A model generated the notes under the pieces. The model saw nothing but the letters and a program-made list of their open reading frames with translations. It made no database searches and was not told the DNA's origin. A DNA stretch of 60,000 nt from Lingula anatina (Eukaryota > Brachiopoda > Lingulata > Lingulida > Lingulidae). A program made the position numbers and the translations under genes. Shown here piece after piece: positions 45,077 to 57,100 of this stretch. Where the stretch lies: the NCBI RefSeq assembly GCF_001039355.2, contig NW_019775423.1, forward strand, positions 188,001 through 248,000, written 5' to 3'. How positions within the stretch are numbered: the first letter of the stretch is position 1; each line of letters starts with the position of its first letter.

Positions 45077-46423
45077 TCAGCTTTTCACTGATAAGTCATC
45101 GCCCTCAAAACTTTGCGGACTACTACAGTTGCTATGATAACCGAAAAGAGAGGAAGTAAACGATCCATCGGAGCTGTCGTCCGAGTCTGTTGTTGCCCAG
45201 TTGTAGTTAGAGCTGTCATGATGAAGCGTTTGAGATTCTAATTCGCATGACATGTTTTCCGTCCCCATGCTGGATTGCAGTAGAGGCGACGCATTGCCGC
45301 AGGATTGTGTCGTTGCAATATCTTGCAGTTTGTCGCTTGAATTCGAAATTCCCTGTTCCTGGACTTCAAAATCATTATGTGGATCCTGTGTTGCTACAAA
45401 ATCTGAAATATTTTCATTTTTCTTTTGGGCAATTGATGAAGCTATTTTCTGAGAACAATTTGTTTGATTCCTGGTAGTCTTCCCGTTCTTAGACCCGTCT
45501 CGATCAAGATGTTGACTTTCAAAAATATGCTTTGGAATTACTGGCATCTTTAGTTTTATATAATTATAGTTTCCATTTTTCTTTTTTCTCTTCTTAGTCT
45601 TTTTCTTAGTTTTGCTATACATATGGACGGGTGGTAAGGTTGCACATTGATATAGAGGGTTCCCGACATTTTTACGCTTTCGTCCGGTTTTGGAATATTC
45701 TTCTAAATATTCATCATATTTAGAATGAGCAGAGGATAGGCGAGAAGCCAAATCTAAATCCCTTTGCGTATTCATAAGCTGACTAGAGCAACTTTCCTTA
45801 CATTTGGACATCCTTTTAGAAGATTTTAGCCAGTCGGTTACTTTACGTGCGCTTGGCCCAATGGGCGGCAGACTCAAATTATCTCGTGGACTTGAACTCT
45901 GAATTGCATATTTAGATTTTCTTTCCTCTTTTTGAACAGGTTTTCCTCTTTGTAACCACGGTGACAAATCCCACTGATCAACGTAATCCAAATTATCATC
46001 TTTAAGCAATGGAAAAGAGATGGAAGTTTCTACCTTTACATTTCTGCTGGTATCGAGCAACCCCTCTACGTTTGGCCTAAAGACTTGAGGAAAATCATTT
46101 TCTAAGATTTCTCGAGTCGCTTCTCTATGATCGGTGGACTGATTCCGTGATTGCCTTTCGTATGCGTCATTCTCTAGCACTGTGTCATTTTTAATCCTGT
46201 TTTCTAGGTTCAGTTTTACGATATTTGGATCAGAATTAGCATCTTGCACAAGCCTAATGTTAAATGTATCTGAATCGATATCTGCATCAGTTGTATCTTC
46301 TTTAAAACCTTGAATCGTTATTTTTTCTTGATTCTGCATTTTGTACTTCGTCAAGCCTCCTTTGATTGGCAGGTGCGGAAAGTGACGAAAAGCCATCGCT
46401 GGTCCTATCCAGTCTCTAAGCAT
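45077..46423 (-). CDS. unknown 448-aa disordered protein
   Basis: A single uninterrupted frame of 449 codons. An in-frame TGA lies just before the first ATG, so the frame is complete at its 5' end. A second in-frame ATG nine codons in (MAFRHFPHLPIKGG) is an alternative start. The sequence is highly charged and low-complexity: a polar N-terminal third, a segment VDQWDLSPWLQRGKPVQ, a strongly basic stretch KTKKKTKKRKKKNG near residue 270, and a Ser/Asp-rich tail (DSDDSSDGSF). No known domain, signal peptide or membrane segment. It is intronless as far as the CDS goes and co-oriented with its neighbours at 41-43 kb and 48-53 kb. Function unknown. Confidence 0.75.
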   Translation of the reverse strand: MLRDWIGPAMAFRHFPHLPIKGGLTKYKMQNQEKITIQGFKEDTTDADIDSDTFNIRLVQDANSDPNIVKLNLENRIKNDTVLENDAYERQSRNQSTDHREATREILENDFPQVFRPNVEGLLDTSRNVKVETSISFPLLKDDNLDYVDQWDLSPWLQRGKPVQKEERKSKYAIQSSSPRDNLSLPPIGPSARKVTDWLKSSKRMSKCKESCSSQLMNTQRDLDLASRLSSAHSKYDEYLEEYSKTGRKRKNVGNPLYQCATLPPVHMYSKTKKKTKKRKKKNGNYNYIKLKMPVIPKHIFESQHLDRDGSKNGKTTRNQTNCSQKIASSIAQKKNENISDFVATQDPHNDFEVQEQGISNSSDKLQDIATTQSCGNASPLLQSSMGTENMSCELESQTLHHDSSNYNWATTDSDDSSDGSFTSSLFGYHSNCSSPQSFEGDDLSVKS

Positions 46424-47501
46424 CTCTCGTCAGTCCTGCATTTCTTCGTTGTAGGATGTACAACAACGGGATGCTGTTTCATACTCTGTCGAGGTTAAAT
46501 GCACAATTTTCTATGCTACCACGCCTGATATAAGTAACCCAGTGGCACAATAATTTGCCAGGAGTCTTTTGTCAAGTCAAACTGTATTTACCATGTCATC
46601 CTAAATCTCTCCCTCGCCGACATTAAGCTTGAAATTAAATTGAGCAGTGGTAGTGTAGCAAATTATAGGGGATTTGTCTGATTCAAGCACCATTATAAAG
46701 TAACTCTGTTTTGACATCCTCGACATGTATATGAACAGTGTGTTGACATACCTTTTTTCGAGGGTTTACACCCTGGTAACCCGGCCGTGAGTGTTTCTGG
46801 CAAACATTGCGGAGTCGTTAATAGAGTAACGTGGAGTAGGTGCAAATCCTACTGCGCAAATAGTATAACTGTCCCCGTTAATGGACTATTTGTTTTTATG
46901 TGGTCATCTTGAACAGGCACGAGCTTAACCCATCTTATGTGTGTTTCCGGAATATAATGTAGGCCATTCCCTTTCACTTACTAATCAAGTGATTGCAATT
47001 ACAGGTAGATGTTTCTGAAATATTAAAATCATCCAGAGTAAGATCAATTTGTTTATTGTTGTAACCCCTTTGATCTTTTTGCCTTACTTATCAATGATCT
47101 TTTTTTCGATTTTTACTCGCGTTTCCCTTTGTTAACAATCAATTATCAAAAAATGCTCTTATCAGTTCTGACTCTCATTGCTGCGTCGTGAATTGTCATC
47201 GTTGTTTTCAAATGAATGCTTTGGTGGGCTTTTTATATGTATTATTTTTATCTTAATTTTGTCTGCGTGCTCTACATTAGAACTTTTTATCCGTCAAAAC
47301 ATTTCGCTTGAGTCCCGTTGATACTCAAGTTTGTCTATGTGTTCATCGATTAAAGAGCAATCCCGTGAGTGTAAGCTGCTACTTTGCTCTCTTCATCAGT
47401 TTTATGATAAGATAACAAAAGCGCAAATAAACTACGCACAGTGACTGAGATATGTGGTATGTAAAGATATGAAACTGCATTAATAAGCAGGCACATCCAG
47501 A

Positions 47502-47585
47502 GGGCCCCTTCTGGCTCACAGCGTCCCTCCGGACGGACCCGTTGGCCCGCAGACGGCCCTTCCTGGCTCATGGAGCCCCTCCGGC
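47502..47585. repeat. GC-rich imperfect direct repeat
   Basis: Two similar copies of a segment like GGGCCCCTTCTGGCTCACAG and GGCCCTTCCTGGCTCATGGA, each ending in CCCTCCGG, about 50 bp apart. Strikingly GC-rich compared with its AT-rich surroundings. Confidence 0.6.
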
Positions 47586-47635
47586 GGAACGTGAATATCA
47601 ACATCTTTGGATAACACCTTTACTAGCTGATAATA

Positions 47636-47726
47636 GCTTAATAATAATAATAATAATAATTTTAAAAAAGAAAAGAAAAATTACTGTTTTTGGTATCCAA
47701 GGACGTTACCACTAGGCCAACAAAAC
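47636..47726 (-). mobile_element. possible tRNA-derived SINE fragment with (ATT)n tail
   Basis: On the minus strand, TGGCCTAGTGG (47709-47719) matches an RNA polymerase III A box within a tRNA-like D-arm, TTGGCCTAGTGGTAACG. About 50 bases later comes an (ATT)n tail at 47639-47660. I see no B box, so it would be a short or decayed copy. Confidence 0.35.
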
Positions 47727-48102
47727 CTGTTATCTGATATATAGAGTTATTGACAATATATGATACCTATCACACATACCGAGGCTTTACGGAGATTTCC
47801 GAAGGCTTGATGCCTTCAAAATATACTTTTAACAGTTATAATCAAATTCAAACTACAGCCACCATCTTTCCACTCCCCTAAGGTATTACTAGCATCTGTC
47901 AGTTGTCGACAGCTTGTTGTAATTTGGGAGAAAAACGTGAATAGGAGACTTCGGCTGATCTGATATTACTTTATAGATATACGAAACGAAAACGAATTTA
48001 ATCCAATAAATCATTTTATTGACCTTCATTCAAGAATAATGGCCACGATAAATTTACTTCCATGATTAACTTTGAAGTTGAAGCACATTTCATCGTCTTA
48101 AC

Positions 48103-48108
48103 TTTATT
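48103..48108 (-). other. candidate poly(A) signal for the 330-aa gene
   Basis: AATAAA on the minus strand, about 270 nt past the stop at 48379. Confidence 0.45.
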
Positions 48109-48378
48109 TTTAGTTTACTCGAGGGACGTATTAAACCTAAAGTAACCCTTTCTTGTCCGTACACTACCCAGTAGGTACGATCCTTATATCGCAAAAACTA
48201 TAGTTATGTGTTGACAATACGTACTTATACAGGTGACGGGCACCTACAATACGTTTGACTTTTTAGTCATATTAATTATACGATTCTTTTTGAAACTAAC
48301 GATAAATATGTCAAAAAAATTCTGGATTTACACTCGTGTATAAATGTCACTTTTTAAATAGGGTCGTCGCAGTTTCTT

Positions 48379-49371
48379 TTAATTGTGTCCGAATTGTGTC
48401 TTCACTCCGTTTTCTAGCGGCTTGCTTCGAAGATTTACAGGGCGCGAAAATTTGATATAACTGATGTCGTTGTAGAATAAGCGTCCAGCGGGCCGCGCTA
48501 GACTGCAAGACTCGCAGTCGTAGCTCCAGTTATCTTGAAGGTCTATAGAGACGAGCGGTGGCCCACTTGGGAGTGACTTTAAATACTCATTTTCTGACTT
48601 CTTTTTTCGCTGACAGAATTGACATGCTGAACAATCATTGCATGCAATAACAGAAGAGATATTGTCTTTGTTTTGTGAAATCGCATCGGACTTATTGTCG
48701 TCGCTGAATGAGACTGTTTTCTGCGTTGCTTGCGGTCTACCGGCATCAACACAACTGTCCCATGACGGCTCGGCGTTGACTTTCTTTTCTTTTACTTCTG
48801 TTTTGTCATCTTTAGAAATGTCAAAATCGTTGTCTTCTAGTTCGCATCTTCTCATCTCTTCTTCAATCAATCTCCTTTTCATGGATTTCGGTCTTTTTCG
48901 CGGCGATGAAGCTCGTGGTGACTGTGGCGAAAGAGGTCGAGATTTGACGGAGGGAAGTTGAAGTGTTTCAGTGGTATCGCGCAACAGCGCGCTCGTCAGC
49001 CGTGACGATGGTCGCTGAAAAACTGCAGTCGGATCGCTGTCCTGCTGTTTCTGTACTTCTGTCCCTTCCTTCTCTTGCGATAGCGAGATCTTTGGTAAAG
49101 ACGATCTTGCCCATTTATCATAATCTGATTTTTTAGTCGGCTGAAATCCCCGTCTCTTCATTATCTGAGAAACCGTGGTTTTGCGATTGCCTGGAAAGGC
49201 ACGGGAGCCAAAGTTAGTTACTGATTGTGTCATGTCGTGTCTTGGTCGCGGGGAATAACCATCAAATGTTTTTGTCTCTCTCGTCGTTATCACGTACGGC
49301 CTTTGTTCGACCTTTTCGTTATTATTTCTTGTAAGCCTTCTTTGGTTTGACGCTCTCCAACTATTGTGCAT
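48379..49371 (-). CDS. unknown 330-aa basic protein with RVxF-like and CxxC motifs
   Basis: A single-exon frame of 331 codons starting MHNSWRASNQRRLTR. The first 170 residues are Arg/Lys/Ser/Pro-rich and look disordered, with a patch PSVKSRPLSPQSPRASSPRK. Residues 165-180 form a short charged helix-like stretch (KRRLIEEEMRRCELE). KTVSF at 218-222 fits the PP1-docking RVxF consensus. Four evenly spaced cysteines, C244, C247, C250 and C253 (CNDCSACQFC), and a further CxxC at 286-289 could bind metal. The C-terminal part (RLFYNDISYIKFSRPVNLRS) looks more ordered. I do not recognise the family. The start is the first ATG of the frame; a non-coding 5' exon cannot be excluded. Confidence 0.78.
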   Translation of the reverse strand: MHNSWRASNQRRLTRNNNEKVEQRPYVITTRETKTFDGYSPRPRHDMTQSVTNFGSRAFPGNRKTTVSQIMKRRGFQPTKKSDYDKWARSSLPKISLSQEKEGTEVQKQQDSDPTAVFQRPSSRLTSALLRDTTETLQLPSVKSRPLSPQSPRASSPRKRPKSMKRRLIEEEMRRCELEDNDFDISKDDKTEVKEKKVNAEPSWDSCVDAGRPQATQKTVSFSDDNKSDAISQNKDNISSVIACNDCSACQFCQRKKKSENEYLKSLPSGPPLVSIDLQDNWSYDCESCSLARPAGRLFYNDISYIKFSRPVNLRSKPLENGVKTQFGHN

Positions 49372-51504
49372 CTTGATGATATATTAGAATACAAGTATAT
49401 GGCTCGATAGAAATGAATACGACCGTCCATCTATGACAGCGACATCCGAGAGAAACTTCAAGGGGGCGTCGACGTCCACGCAAAAGAATCAAACATACGC
49501 AGTAGGAATTGTTTTACCAAATCTACATACATGCCAGTCCCTGACTAATTGGATAAACTGGTACAATTAAGAGAGACAGAAATCCTTTCCTGAGCCGGAA
49601 TGATTACGTTTTCATAGCGTGACTGCTAAGCCCGTTCAAAATGAACCCAATCAGTTTTCTCCTGTCACAAGATGATCAATAATGCAGTGAAGACGTTATT
49701 AAGTTCAACAATATAGAGGTAAAGGTATTGTATGACGGTTATAAATTTCAGCTTCTTGTCGCAGACAAGAAATAATCGCGTATCAACGGTAACCAAAACA
49801 GTACAATAAGATAAACAAGGTTTACGGGGTGTTAGAAAGGACGCATATGTAGTTTATAATACCCTCATAAAATTTTTATTTGACTGGTGCAATTTAACTT
49901 GAGATAAAGTGCATGTGGTTATATATAAAACAAAAAGGGAGGTCAAAGGATCCATATTTGGAAAAAAAAAGGAAGGAAAAAGAAGATGAAATTCAACATC
50001 GTTTCGATTATATTCTAGTACTCGAATATTGGTCATTATCATCTGTAATAACGAAGGGTGGGGATACACACCCACTTAATGTAAAATTAAATGATAGTTG
50101 AAAATAGGAAAGATTGATCACCCATAAATGTTATATATGTATATATCCAACAAAAATCGATAGTTTATTGTGTAAAATTATGGAAAAAGAATTATTAATT
50201 CCACTGATACTCTTGTTTTCGATGAGAGATGTCGCAACTTTGTTTTTCATAATCTGTATATTGGAATTTTCATTTTCTAAAGTCTGTTGTGTGCGTACGT
50301 AATGACAGTGTACATTTGAATCTAGGCCTTATACAACTATAACTATACATTATACATGATGGCATCTGGCACAGGACGTCCAAGTGTCAAAAGAAAGTCA
50401 GTGGTATAAACTCCTCTTGATGGTTTTACTCTGAACAATAAAGTGTGGTTTTTGTCTGACACTTTGCTTGGTATACAAGCTTTTTTTAAAAGTAGAAAAA
50501 ATAAGATAAATCTGAAAAGGAAAATCACTTGAAAAAGAGGACATCCTTTGTGAAGTTCGTCCACTTTTTTTACATGATCTAGTCGTCACAAAAATTTTTA
50601 ATTTAATTTAACTTAAAAGTTAACATGTGTAGTACTATATAGGGCCTAGTATGTAACCCGTTGGTCCCTACATCAGAATAGGCTACTTACCGTCGTGAAT
50701 CAATATTTTAATATTGAAATATGTGACAGGCGTCAGTGTGAATGATTGTTCTGTTAAGTCCAGTGCTGTTCAACATTACAATTATTGTCATTGTTATTGT
50801 CATTTTTCATACCACGAGGAAGTAAGATCGATAAAAAATAATAGATCTGTCATGCTGAGATGGTAAAACTTGCTATTGCTGTGACTTCATGATTTAGCCT
50901 TAAGTCCTCTGGCTGCTGAGACTGCCAAACTGTGTCTATTATTAAAAGAAATTCTCCAAGTTTCACTTAGAACAAAAGTAAGCGCTATTATATATAATAT
51001 ATAAATTGTAAGTTTCTTTTGTCACAGATGCGTTTGATTTATTCGTCCGAACAATTTTAACCTTAAGTAAAATATTTAAAAATAAAGCCTCGTTTCATGG
51101 AAAAATAGGCCTACTGATATTTGAAGTTACCATAATAACAGTTGACCTAAGAATTCGGAGTTGTGTATTTCAAAGACCTCTCTCATACTAAACACATGTG
51201 TCAGTTTTCGGGGGATGAACGTGCGATAAATATACATTGTCTTGATGTTTGATAGACACTGCTTCGTTTGGATTTCGTCGCACTAGAAGGGTAATATTAA
51301 TATCTGGCATGCTTCCAACCTTTAGCATACAAAAATTCATAACGGCCTAGCTATTTTTAGACTTCATCGAAGAATATAAGAGGCTAGGCTAGGACTGTTA
51401 TTTAGAAATTTAACCATTAAACACTATTTTACACGTCCTCTGACGTAAGCATCTGTGTGAACACACGTGACAAAACTTCAACAATTCTGTACAGTTGTAT
51501 GTGA
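49372..51504. other. intergenic region
   Basis: No supported gene. Short frames around 49854-50589 on both strands are unremarkable. Confidence 0.5.
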
Positions 51505-51510
51505 TTTATT
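51505..51510 (-). other. candidate poly(A) signal for the 52-53 kb gene
   Basis: AATAAA on the minus strand, about 460 nt past the stop at 51967. Low confidence because of the distance. Confidence 0.3.
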
Positions 51511-51966
51511 ATTCAAATGCGGGCTTTCCTAACAGGAAAGACGTGACGAAATCAGCAAACTTACACAAAAAATTATTTAGAACTACGAAATCTTTGCAAA
51601 TTGATCTTCCATTAAACCAAGATGTGACGCGTCATTGCGTGTCGCTTTGATTTGCGACGGTGACCGTGATGTGACCTGTAAGTCTCATCGTTCGATAAAA
51701 CGTCATTAAATGTACACGAATGCCATCACGTTTTCTGGGATAGACTTAAATTTGTTACGATGCACTTCACGAACTGCGAGTCAGTTGAGAAAAAAACAAA
51801 CAAAAGGAAAGAAAAACGAAGTGACGTTGTGCTCTGTAAAATTAAATGACAGTTGACAACGTGGAACGCAATGTGACTTGAAACTATCTCCAAGTCGTGT
51901 GATCACCTATTATCCATCTAATAGCACCAATCTGTTTTCTCAGTTACTTACAAAAGAAGAAAATCT

Positions 51967-53181
51967 TTACGAGGTCTTTTTCTTTGACGATTTCTTAAAT
52001 AACGTAGATACGGTGGCCATTTTTTGGCTGTCCACTGGCATAAGTCTATCATAAACGGGTCTCATTTCTTGGACGGCTTGTCCAAGATGTGACTTCTTTG
52101 GCTTACTTTTCCGAGCAAATTTACTGTACGATTTGTCATCTATAAGACTAAAAGCACTTACTCCCCCAGGATTTGGTTTCCCCGCCCTTACAGCTTCTAG
52201 ACTCGGGAGTGTCACGTAGGGCAAGTGCACGGCTTCCTGGGTGGTATGGCAAGGCATTTCTTCTGACTGATCCATTTTTGTTTTTGCTCTCTTTTTTGAT
52301 TTCGAACGTTTTATGTTTGGCAACTTCTCAGCTGTATGCGGGGATTTTAATGAGGGCTCCACCGTGTCCCCTTTCTCTGTGTTTAATTTGTCACTCGATC
52401 TTTGCTCCTGTGCTTGGGGAACGATTTCCGTCTCCGTGTTCATTCCTTTCTTTGAATCGTGAAGGGCATGCGACTTGAGACTATCTGGAGATGTTTCTGG
52501 CACTGTTGTATTGAGCAAACTTTTATCCACGTCACTGTCAAAACCACTGTCTGCACTGTCATGAACGCTCTTTTTCGGCGGTGTTTTGGCACTTGCAGTT
52601 GCAGTATTAGTTCTAACTGAAGCCGCAGATCTCAAATTGGAATATTTCCTATCTACTCCTTGCATCAGTTCGTAAACTCTTTTCATCTTCTCTACTTTAT
52701 CTCTATAGTCCCCATTTTCTAGGTAGAGACTGTGGTCGTAAGACATAACAGTAGGTATAGTATTTCTGTTGTCGCTAATGGAAACGTTCATACCAGCTGG
52801 ATGTTTGCAGCGAAAGTTCCTCTGTGGCGTTATAGGAAGCATATCTCGGGAAAATCTTCCTCTGTTCCTTGCCTGATAGTCAAAAAGCTCCTTCCTATAC
52901 TGTATTCCTTCATCTCTAGGGCTGTCGATAAGGACACAGCCGCCTGCCTTGTTTGTTCGGTGACGTCGCTGTTTGTCCCTAGAATCGCTTATTTTACTTC
53001 CAAACTTTCCCTGTTCCTTTCCGTGGAGATGCTCGTTGTTTTTCTTGTAACCGTGGTATTGCTGTTGGTTTCCTGGGGGATATTTCGTCTGTTCTTGGGT
53101 GGGGGTAACCACCATACCCCCCGGAACTATCGGAGATACAGGAGCTGGCGGCTCATGCACATTCTGCAACGAAAAAGTCAT
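51967..53181 (-). CDS. unknown disordered protein (about 400 aa), start uncertain
   Basis: An open frame of 405 codons. The first six codons, MTFSLQ, coincide with a strong acceptor (ACTTTTTCGTTGCAG), so the real exon may begin at NVHEPPAPVSP in phase 0, with the true start in an upstream exon I could not identify. Alternatively the ATG at 53181 is used. The protein is rich in Lys, Ser, Pro, Gln and Asn. It has a tyrosine-containing helix-like segment (DYRDKVEKMKRVYELMQG) and a basic segment IKRSKSKKRAKTK. A C-terminal part with LPYVTLPSLEAVRAGKP and FSLIDDKSYSKFARK ends in a lysine-rich tail. No known domain, signal peptide or membrane segment. Function unknown. Confidence 0.72.
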   Translation of the reverse strand: MTFSLQNVHEPPAPVSPIVPGGMVVTPTQEQTKYPPGNQQQYHGYKKNNEHLHGKEQGKFGSKISDSRDKQRRHRTNKAGGCVLIDSPRDEGIQYRKELFDYQARNRGRFSRDMLPITPQRNFRCKHPAGMNVSISDNRNTIPTVMSYDHSLYLENGDYRDKVEKMKRVYELMQGVDRKYSNLRSAASVRTNTATASAKTPPKKSVHDSADSGFDSDVDKSLLNTTVPETSPDSLKSHALHDSKKGMNTETEIVPQAQEQRSSDKLNTEKGDTVEPSLKSPHTAEKLPNIKRSKSKKRAKTKMDQSEEMPCHTTQEAVHLPYVTLPSLEAVRAGKPNPGGVSAFSLIDDKSYSKFARKSKPKKSHLGQAVQEMRPVYDRLMPVDSQKMATVSTLFKKSSKKKTS

Positions 53182-54133
53182 AGTCTACTTGTGAGCTGTT
53201 TAATAGACCAAAGCAAAGTAAAAACACATGTGTGTTTTATTTTTCATCGTCTAAAGTTCACATAACATCAAATTTATAGCAGCCTTAACCGCAATATTGC
53301 GTGCTTTAATGTAAGTAGAATTTAGGGGTTGGCCGTGGCGGTGATAAAAAAAGGCGTAAACTTATTTGCTCAATAATTCTACGGTAGAAGAAGTCAATCG
53401 TGTCCATAACAACAATAAATGATTCACAGCCAGCATGTGTTATGAAATATGTTTTGTTTCTTTGAATGTGAAATTACAAGCAGCAGCCCTTTGTTTTAAC
53501 ACTTCAATCAAGGATGGATTACCCTCCACGGTTACTTAATCGGGGTGGCTAAGAATGTGGTTTATATACTTTTTAGACGCTGAGAGTGTGTATTTATAAC
53601 ACACGTTTATCTGGTTTGATTTAATGTCAAGCGCACCTCTGGAATATAAAAAAAAATTAAGTCACCAAGGGTGAGCCTGTATTTCTGCCTAAAGGGTAGA
53701 CGTAACACAATTCAAATAAGAGGCGCAAAGCACATTGCAAGGCTTAATGAATAACACTTCCAATAAGTCAAAATAATCGAAAAAGAGAAATACAAATATC
53801 TCAACGCCTTTGGGGATGGATGGCTGTAAACGATGTAATTAAATGCCGCGCTCCCACTGCGAGTTGAAAAGAAAAGGACAATTCTCAGTGCCCGACTCTC
53901 GATGTTACATGACCCAAAACACACAACTTCGTATAAATATCGTCGTATTGTCTGAACATAAAGGCATTGTTTTCTTTTCTTTTCTATGATGAGCATTGGC
54001 ATAAGTTTCAATATTTCCCGAAATATAAACATCCAAAATACCTCTTCTCCAACTATATACAGAAACCGTTTTAAGTCTAACTTCAGAAAACATTTCTCTT
54101 TATAGTTGGACACCTTTGGGAGCCCACTTTATT

Positions 54134-54183
54134 TCTCAATACTTATACACGTAGCCGCTCTCAATACTTGTACACGTAGCCGC
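54134..54183. repeat. 25-bp tandem duplication
   Basis: Two adjacent copies of TCTCAATACTTRTACACGTA followed by GCCGC, differing at one base. Confidence 0.85.
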
Positions 54184-57100
54184 TCTTAGGACCAAAATTC
54201 GTTTCCCAAAGAGACAGGCCTTAAACAAAGGGTTGTCTACTTTTTTGCAGCTAGTAGTAAAATATTTTTTAACTTGAGTATAATTTACAATAAATTATCA
54301 TGAGTTCCGTTGATTGCTTGGATTTTATTTTTACTTATGCCTAAGTTATTTACTATTTGCATCATTCCGAGCCTTGTTACGTCCGCCAACAATTGGCGCT
54401 GATTTGTGGACAGGACGTCTCAAAAAGTTCCTCACAAAAGTTGATAAAATGTTCAGGATAGTCAGTTATTTAGAAGAGAAAGAAGTGATTGCAATTATAA
54501 ATAAGTCTAGGCTTCCTTCTTATTTTTGAAGAAGAATCTAACGAAGATCTGCCCTCTTGGAGCGCTCTTCAATTTATCTATATATTTCTATATGTCAGTG
54601 AGATCTATAATGATCATATACATGACATACCTTCCACTCCCAAAGTGTCAGCATCATGGTGACTCTAGCTATCTACTTCTTGTCTTCTTTTTGTCCCTCT
54701 CGTTTTCATGGCACCCGATGTCGCCCGTCAGGCTAGACGAGCTGAAAAATCAATAGACAAACAATAGAAAAAAACTAGAACAGTAAAAATTGATAATGAA
54801 GCTTAAACTCGTAGTAAAACCGATAGTTGGCTGCAAGGCTGCCAGTCTTTGGTGTGCACGGAGCGGGGAAGAGACGAATCCACTTCGGCGCAAACTGATA
54901 CGTATGCTGCAAAGTCGATAAAACTGACAGATCACTCAGTTATTTCGAACTTCCTAACAAACCTTAGATTTACTTGACCTACCCGTATCTTGACTTGACT
55001 CAACGTGAGTAGGTTTTGCTGCTTTTCTCATTTCACTGTCCTCTCTGTCAAGGCATCGATAAAACTTAAAATGCAAAACCAATAATATTCATGGCAACGA
55101 TGACAGTTTGAAGACAACACAGGTACCAAAGCACTACTATACATTAACTGAAACACAACACCATGAGATTCGCTGTCTCATAAATTATCTTTTCTTATCT
55201 AGAAATCCAATAAAATCTGTGTGTGGATGGCAGATAAAATGCCAAGGCACCTCCTTGTGCTGAATAAAAATAATTTGAATCGAGCAATTCCTTCAGACGC
55301 CAACAGCTGAAATTCCTATACCTGTACCTATATATGAAAGGACCATTTTCCACATGGCTCCACTAAATGTCCTAACAACATGTCTCTGTTACACCTGCGA
55401 TGCACAATATGTATATCAGCTGTGTTCTAGAAACCTACGATAGGTCTAGATATCCAGTATCGAAAGATTGATATACTTTAACAATAATCTTATATCTGAG
55501 GATTTCTAACCCATCGCCACAGCCTACCTGTCGCGCGGTTAATCACAGTCTAGTGAGTGATTACAGAATAATCCACAAGTTATGGTCGATTTGGTCCGCA
55601 CGACACACTTCACTTTATTTAATTTTACAGGGGTATTCAATATTGTCCGAATATAAATATTGATGTTCTCTTGTGACAACCTGGAATTTTTACAATTTCT
55701 AAATTTGAATTGCAAAGTGTTAATCTAAAATATTTATGGTTATTTTTTATTGTGTTACGGCAATAAAGCAAGGTAGATAATTTTCTTACCTAGGCACCTC
55801 AAAAATACAAAAATGAAAAAAATATCATCTACGGTACCATTCAACTGCCATGTGCCTTTAATTTTTTGATACTCTGTATGATGACTTTCTCGATCCCTTA
55901 ATCAAGTTCCATCCAGCTTAACTAAATATGTCGATATTCAATGTCAATTCATCATTTTTGCAATCCAGTTCCGGACACATTTTGCCAATTAACAAGTCGA
56001 ATCTTTGATCTACGGAAAGCTCCTTAATGTTAATTTAACGGTGAATTTAACAAGGAGATTTTCTCTTCGAAGCGTAATTACGCTGATGCTCCTGCAAGTC
56101 CCAGGGCCACTACAAAAGCCACAGGCTAAGTCAGGAATAGAAGCATAGGGCCCCCGGTCAAACTACTTTTGATTTGATTTTTTCAAAAGCGTAGATAGAG
56201 TGCAAATGAACTGAAACACGCCCGGCTTTTAACACTACACCTAAAACAGGAGTCTGGATGAGCCATTCTTTTAAAAGCATGAAGGAGGAGGTCGAAAAGA
56301 AGGTGTGTTGTCAGAAGCAAAAGTCTTGACGTGACGTGAGAAAATGTCAGCATTTAGCACTTATCATATTACCCAAAGTCTATGTAAGCTAAAATCTCCA
56401 CTATTTTAAGTGCGACTTCATAGGTCTACTAGTGCAAAACATGTCGATCTAGCTGCTAAATGTCTTACTTTAAGGCTGTGAATACCTTTTGACGGATCTA
56501 AGCTACTTGTAAGACAAGGGCAGAAGTTACACATTGCAAAACACATTAATACCCATGCAACAGCAAATGTTTAGATTGTGTTGTGTTTTCTTACGCTTTT
56601 TTGCCTATGCAATTAAAATGTTTAACCCAAATCGATTCTGTACAGTCACCATTTTTATTCTGACACATACCTGTTTTACACGTCCATAGTTCCCGTTAAT
56701 CCGGCATATTTCCTACTAGATTCCTTCGTGTAAGGTGGTAGGTTAAGTTAGCGCTGAGTAGGTCTTCCCAGTAAACTAACAATAAACATAAAGTGTTGGT
56801 TTAATCTCAGACCCATGTATATGTCCTACATAGAGAGTCCTAGCCCCCGTCAATACCCGTAAAACGATTCAGTAACAATTCGGTATTTGTTCAGTTAATC
56901 ATGCACAAGGTACTTTTAAAAGTTTACATTCAACCGTCACTTCCCTTACATCTCAGCCTTTCACCCATTTCCATTACATAACAAAAGATTTCATGAAAAA
57001 TTAACTTCGTGTCAATAAACAATATAAAACCAAAGAAAAGGCGCTATAGCCAATGCGTGACCTGGTTTGCCTTTGCTATTGTGATTTTTACGTTTTCTAT

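Larger units (their letters stand above)
46424..48102. other. intergenic region
   Basis: No supported gene. It contains a short GC-rich direct repeat (about 47502-47585), a TAA microsatellite and a possible SINE fragment. Confidence 0.5.

Noticed and set aside
46836-46860. tRNA T-arm-like hairpin (AGTAGGTGCAAATCCTACT)
   Set aside because: Stem and 7-nt loop fit, but the loop is TGCAAAT rather than TTCRANY and no acceptor, D or anticodon arms could be placed.
47350-47604. 84-codon minus-strand frame with collagen-like PEGRCEPEG
   Set aside because: Comes from the short GC-rich direct repeat; there is no Gly-x-y periodicity and no signal sequence.
52732-53265. 177-codon plus-strand frame
   Set aside because: It is entirely antisense to the minus-strand gene at 51967-53181 apart from a short tail; hydrophobic composition is the expected shadow of a Lys/Gln/Asn-rich protein.
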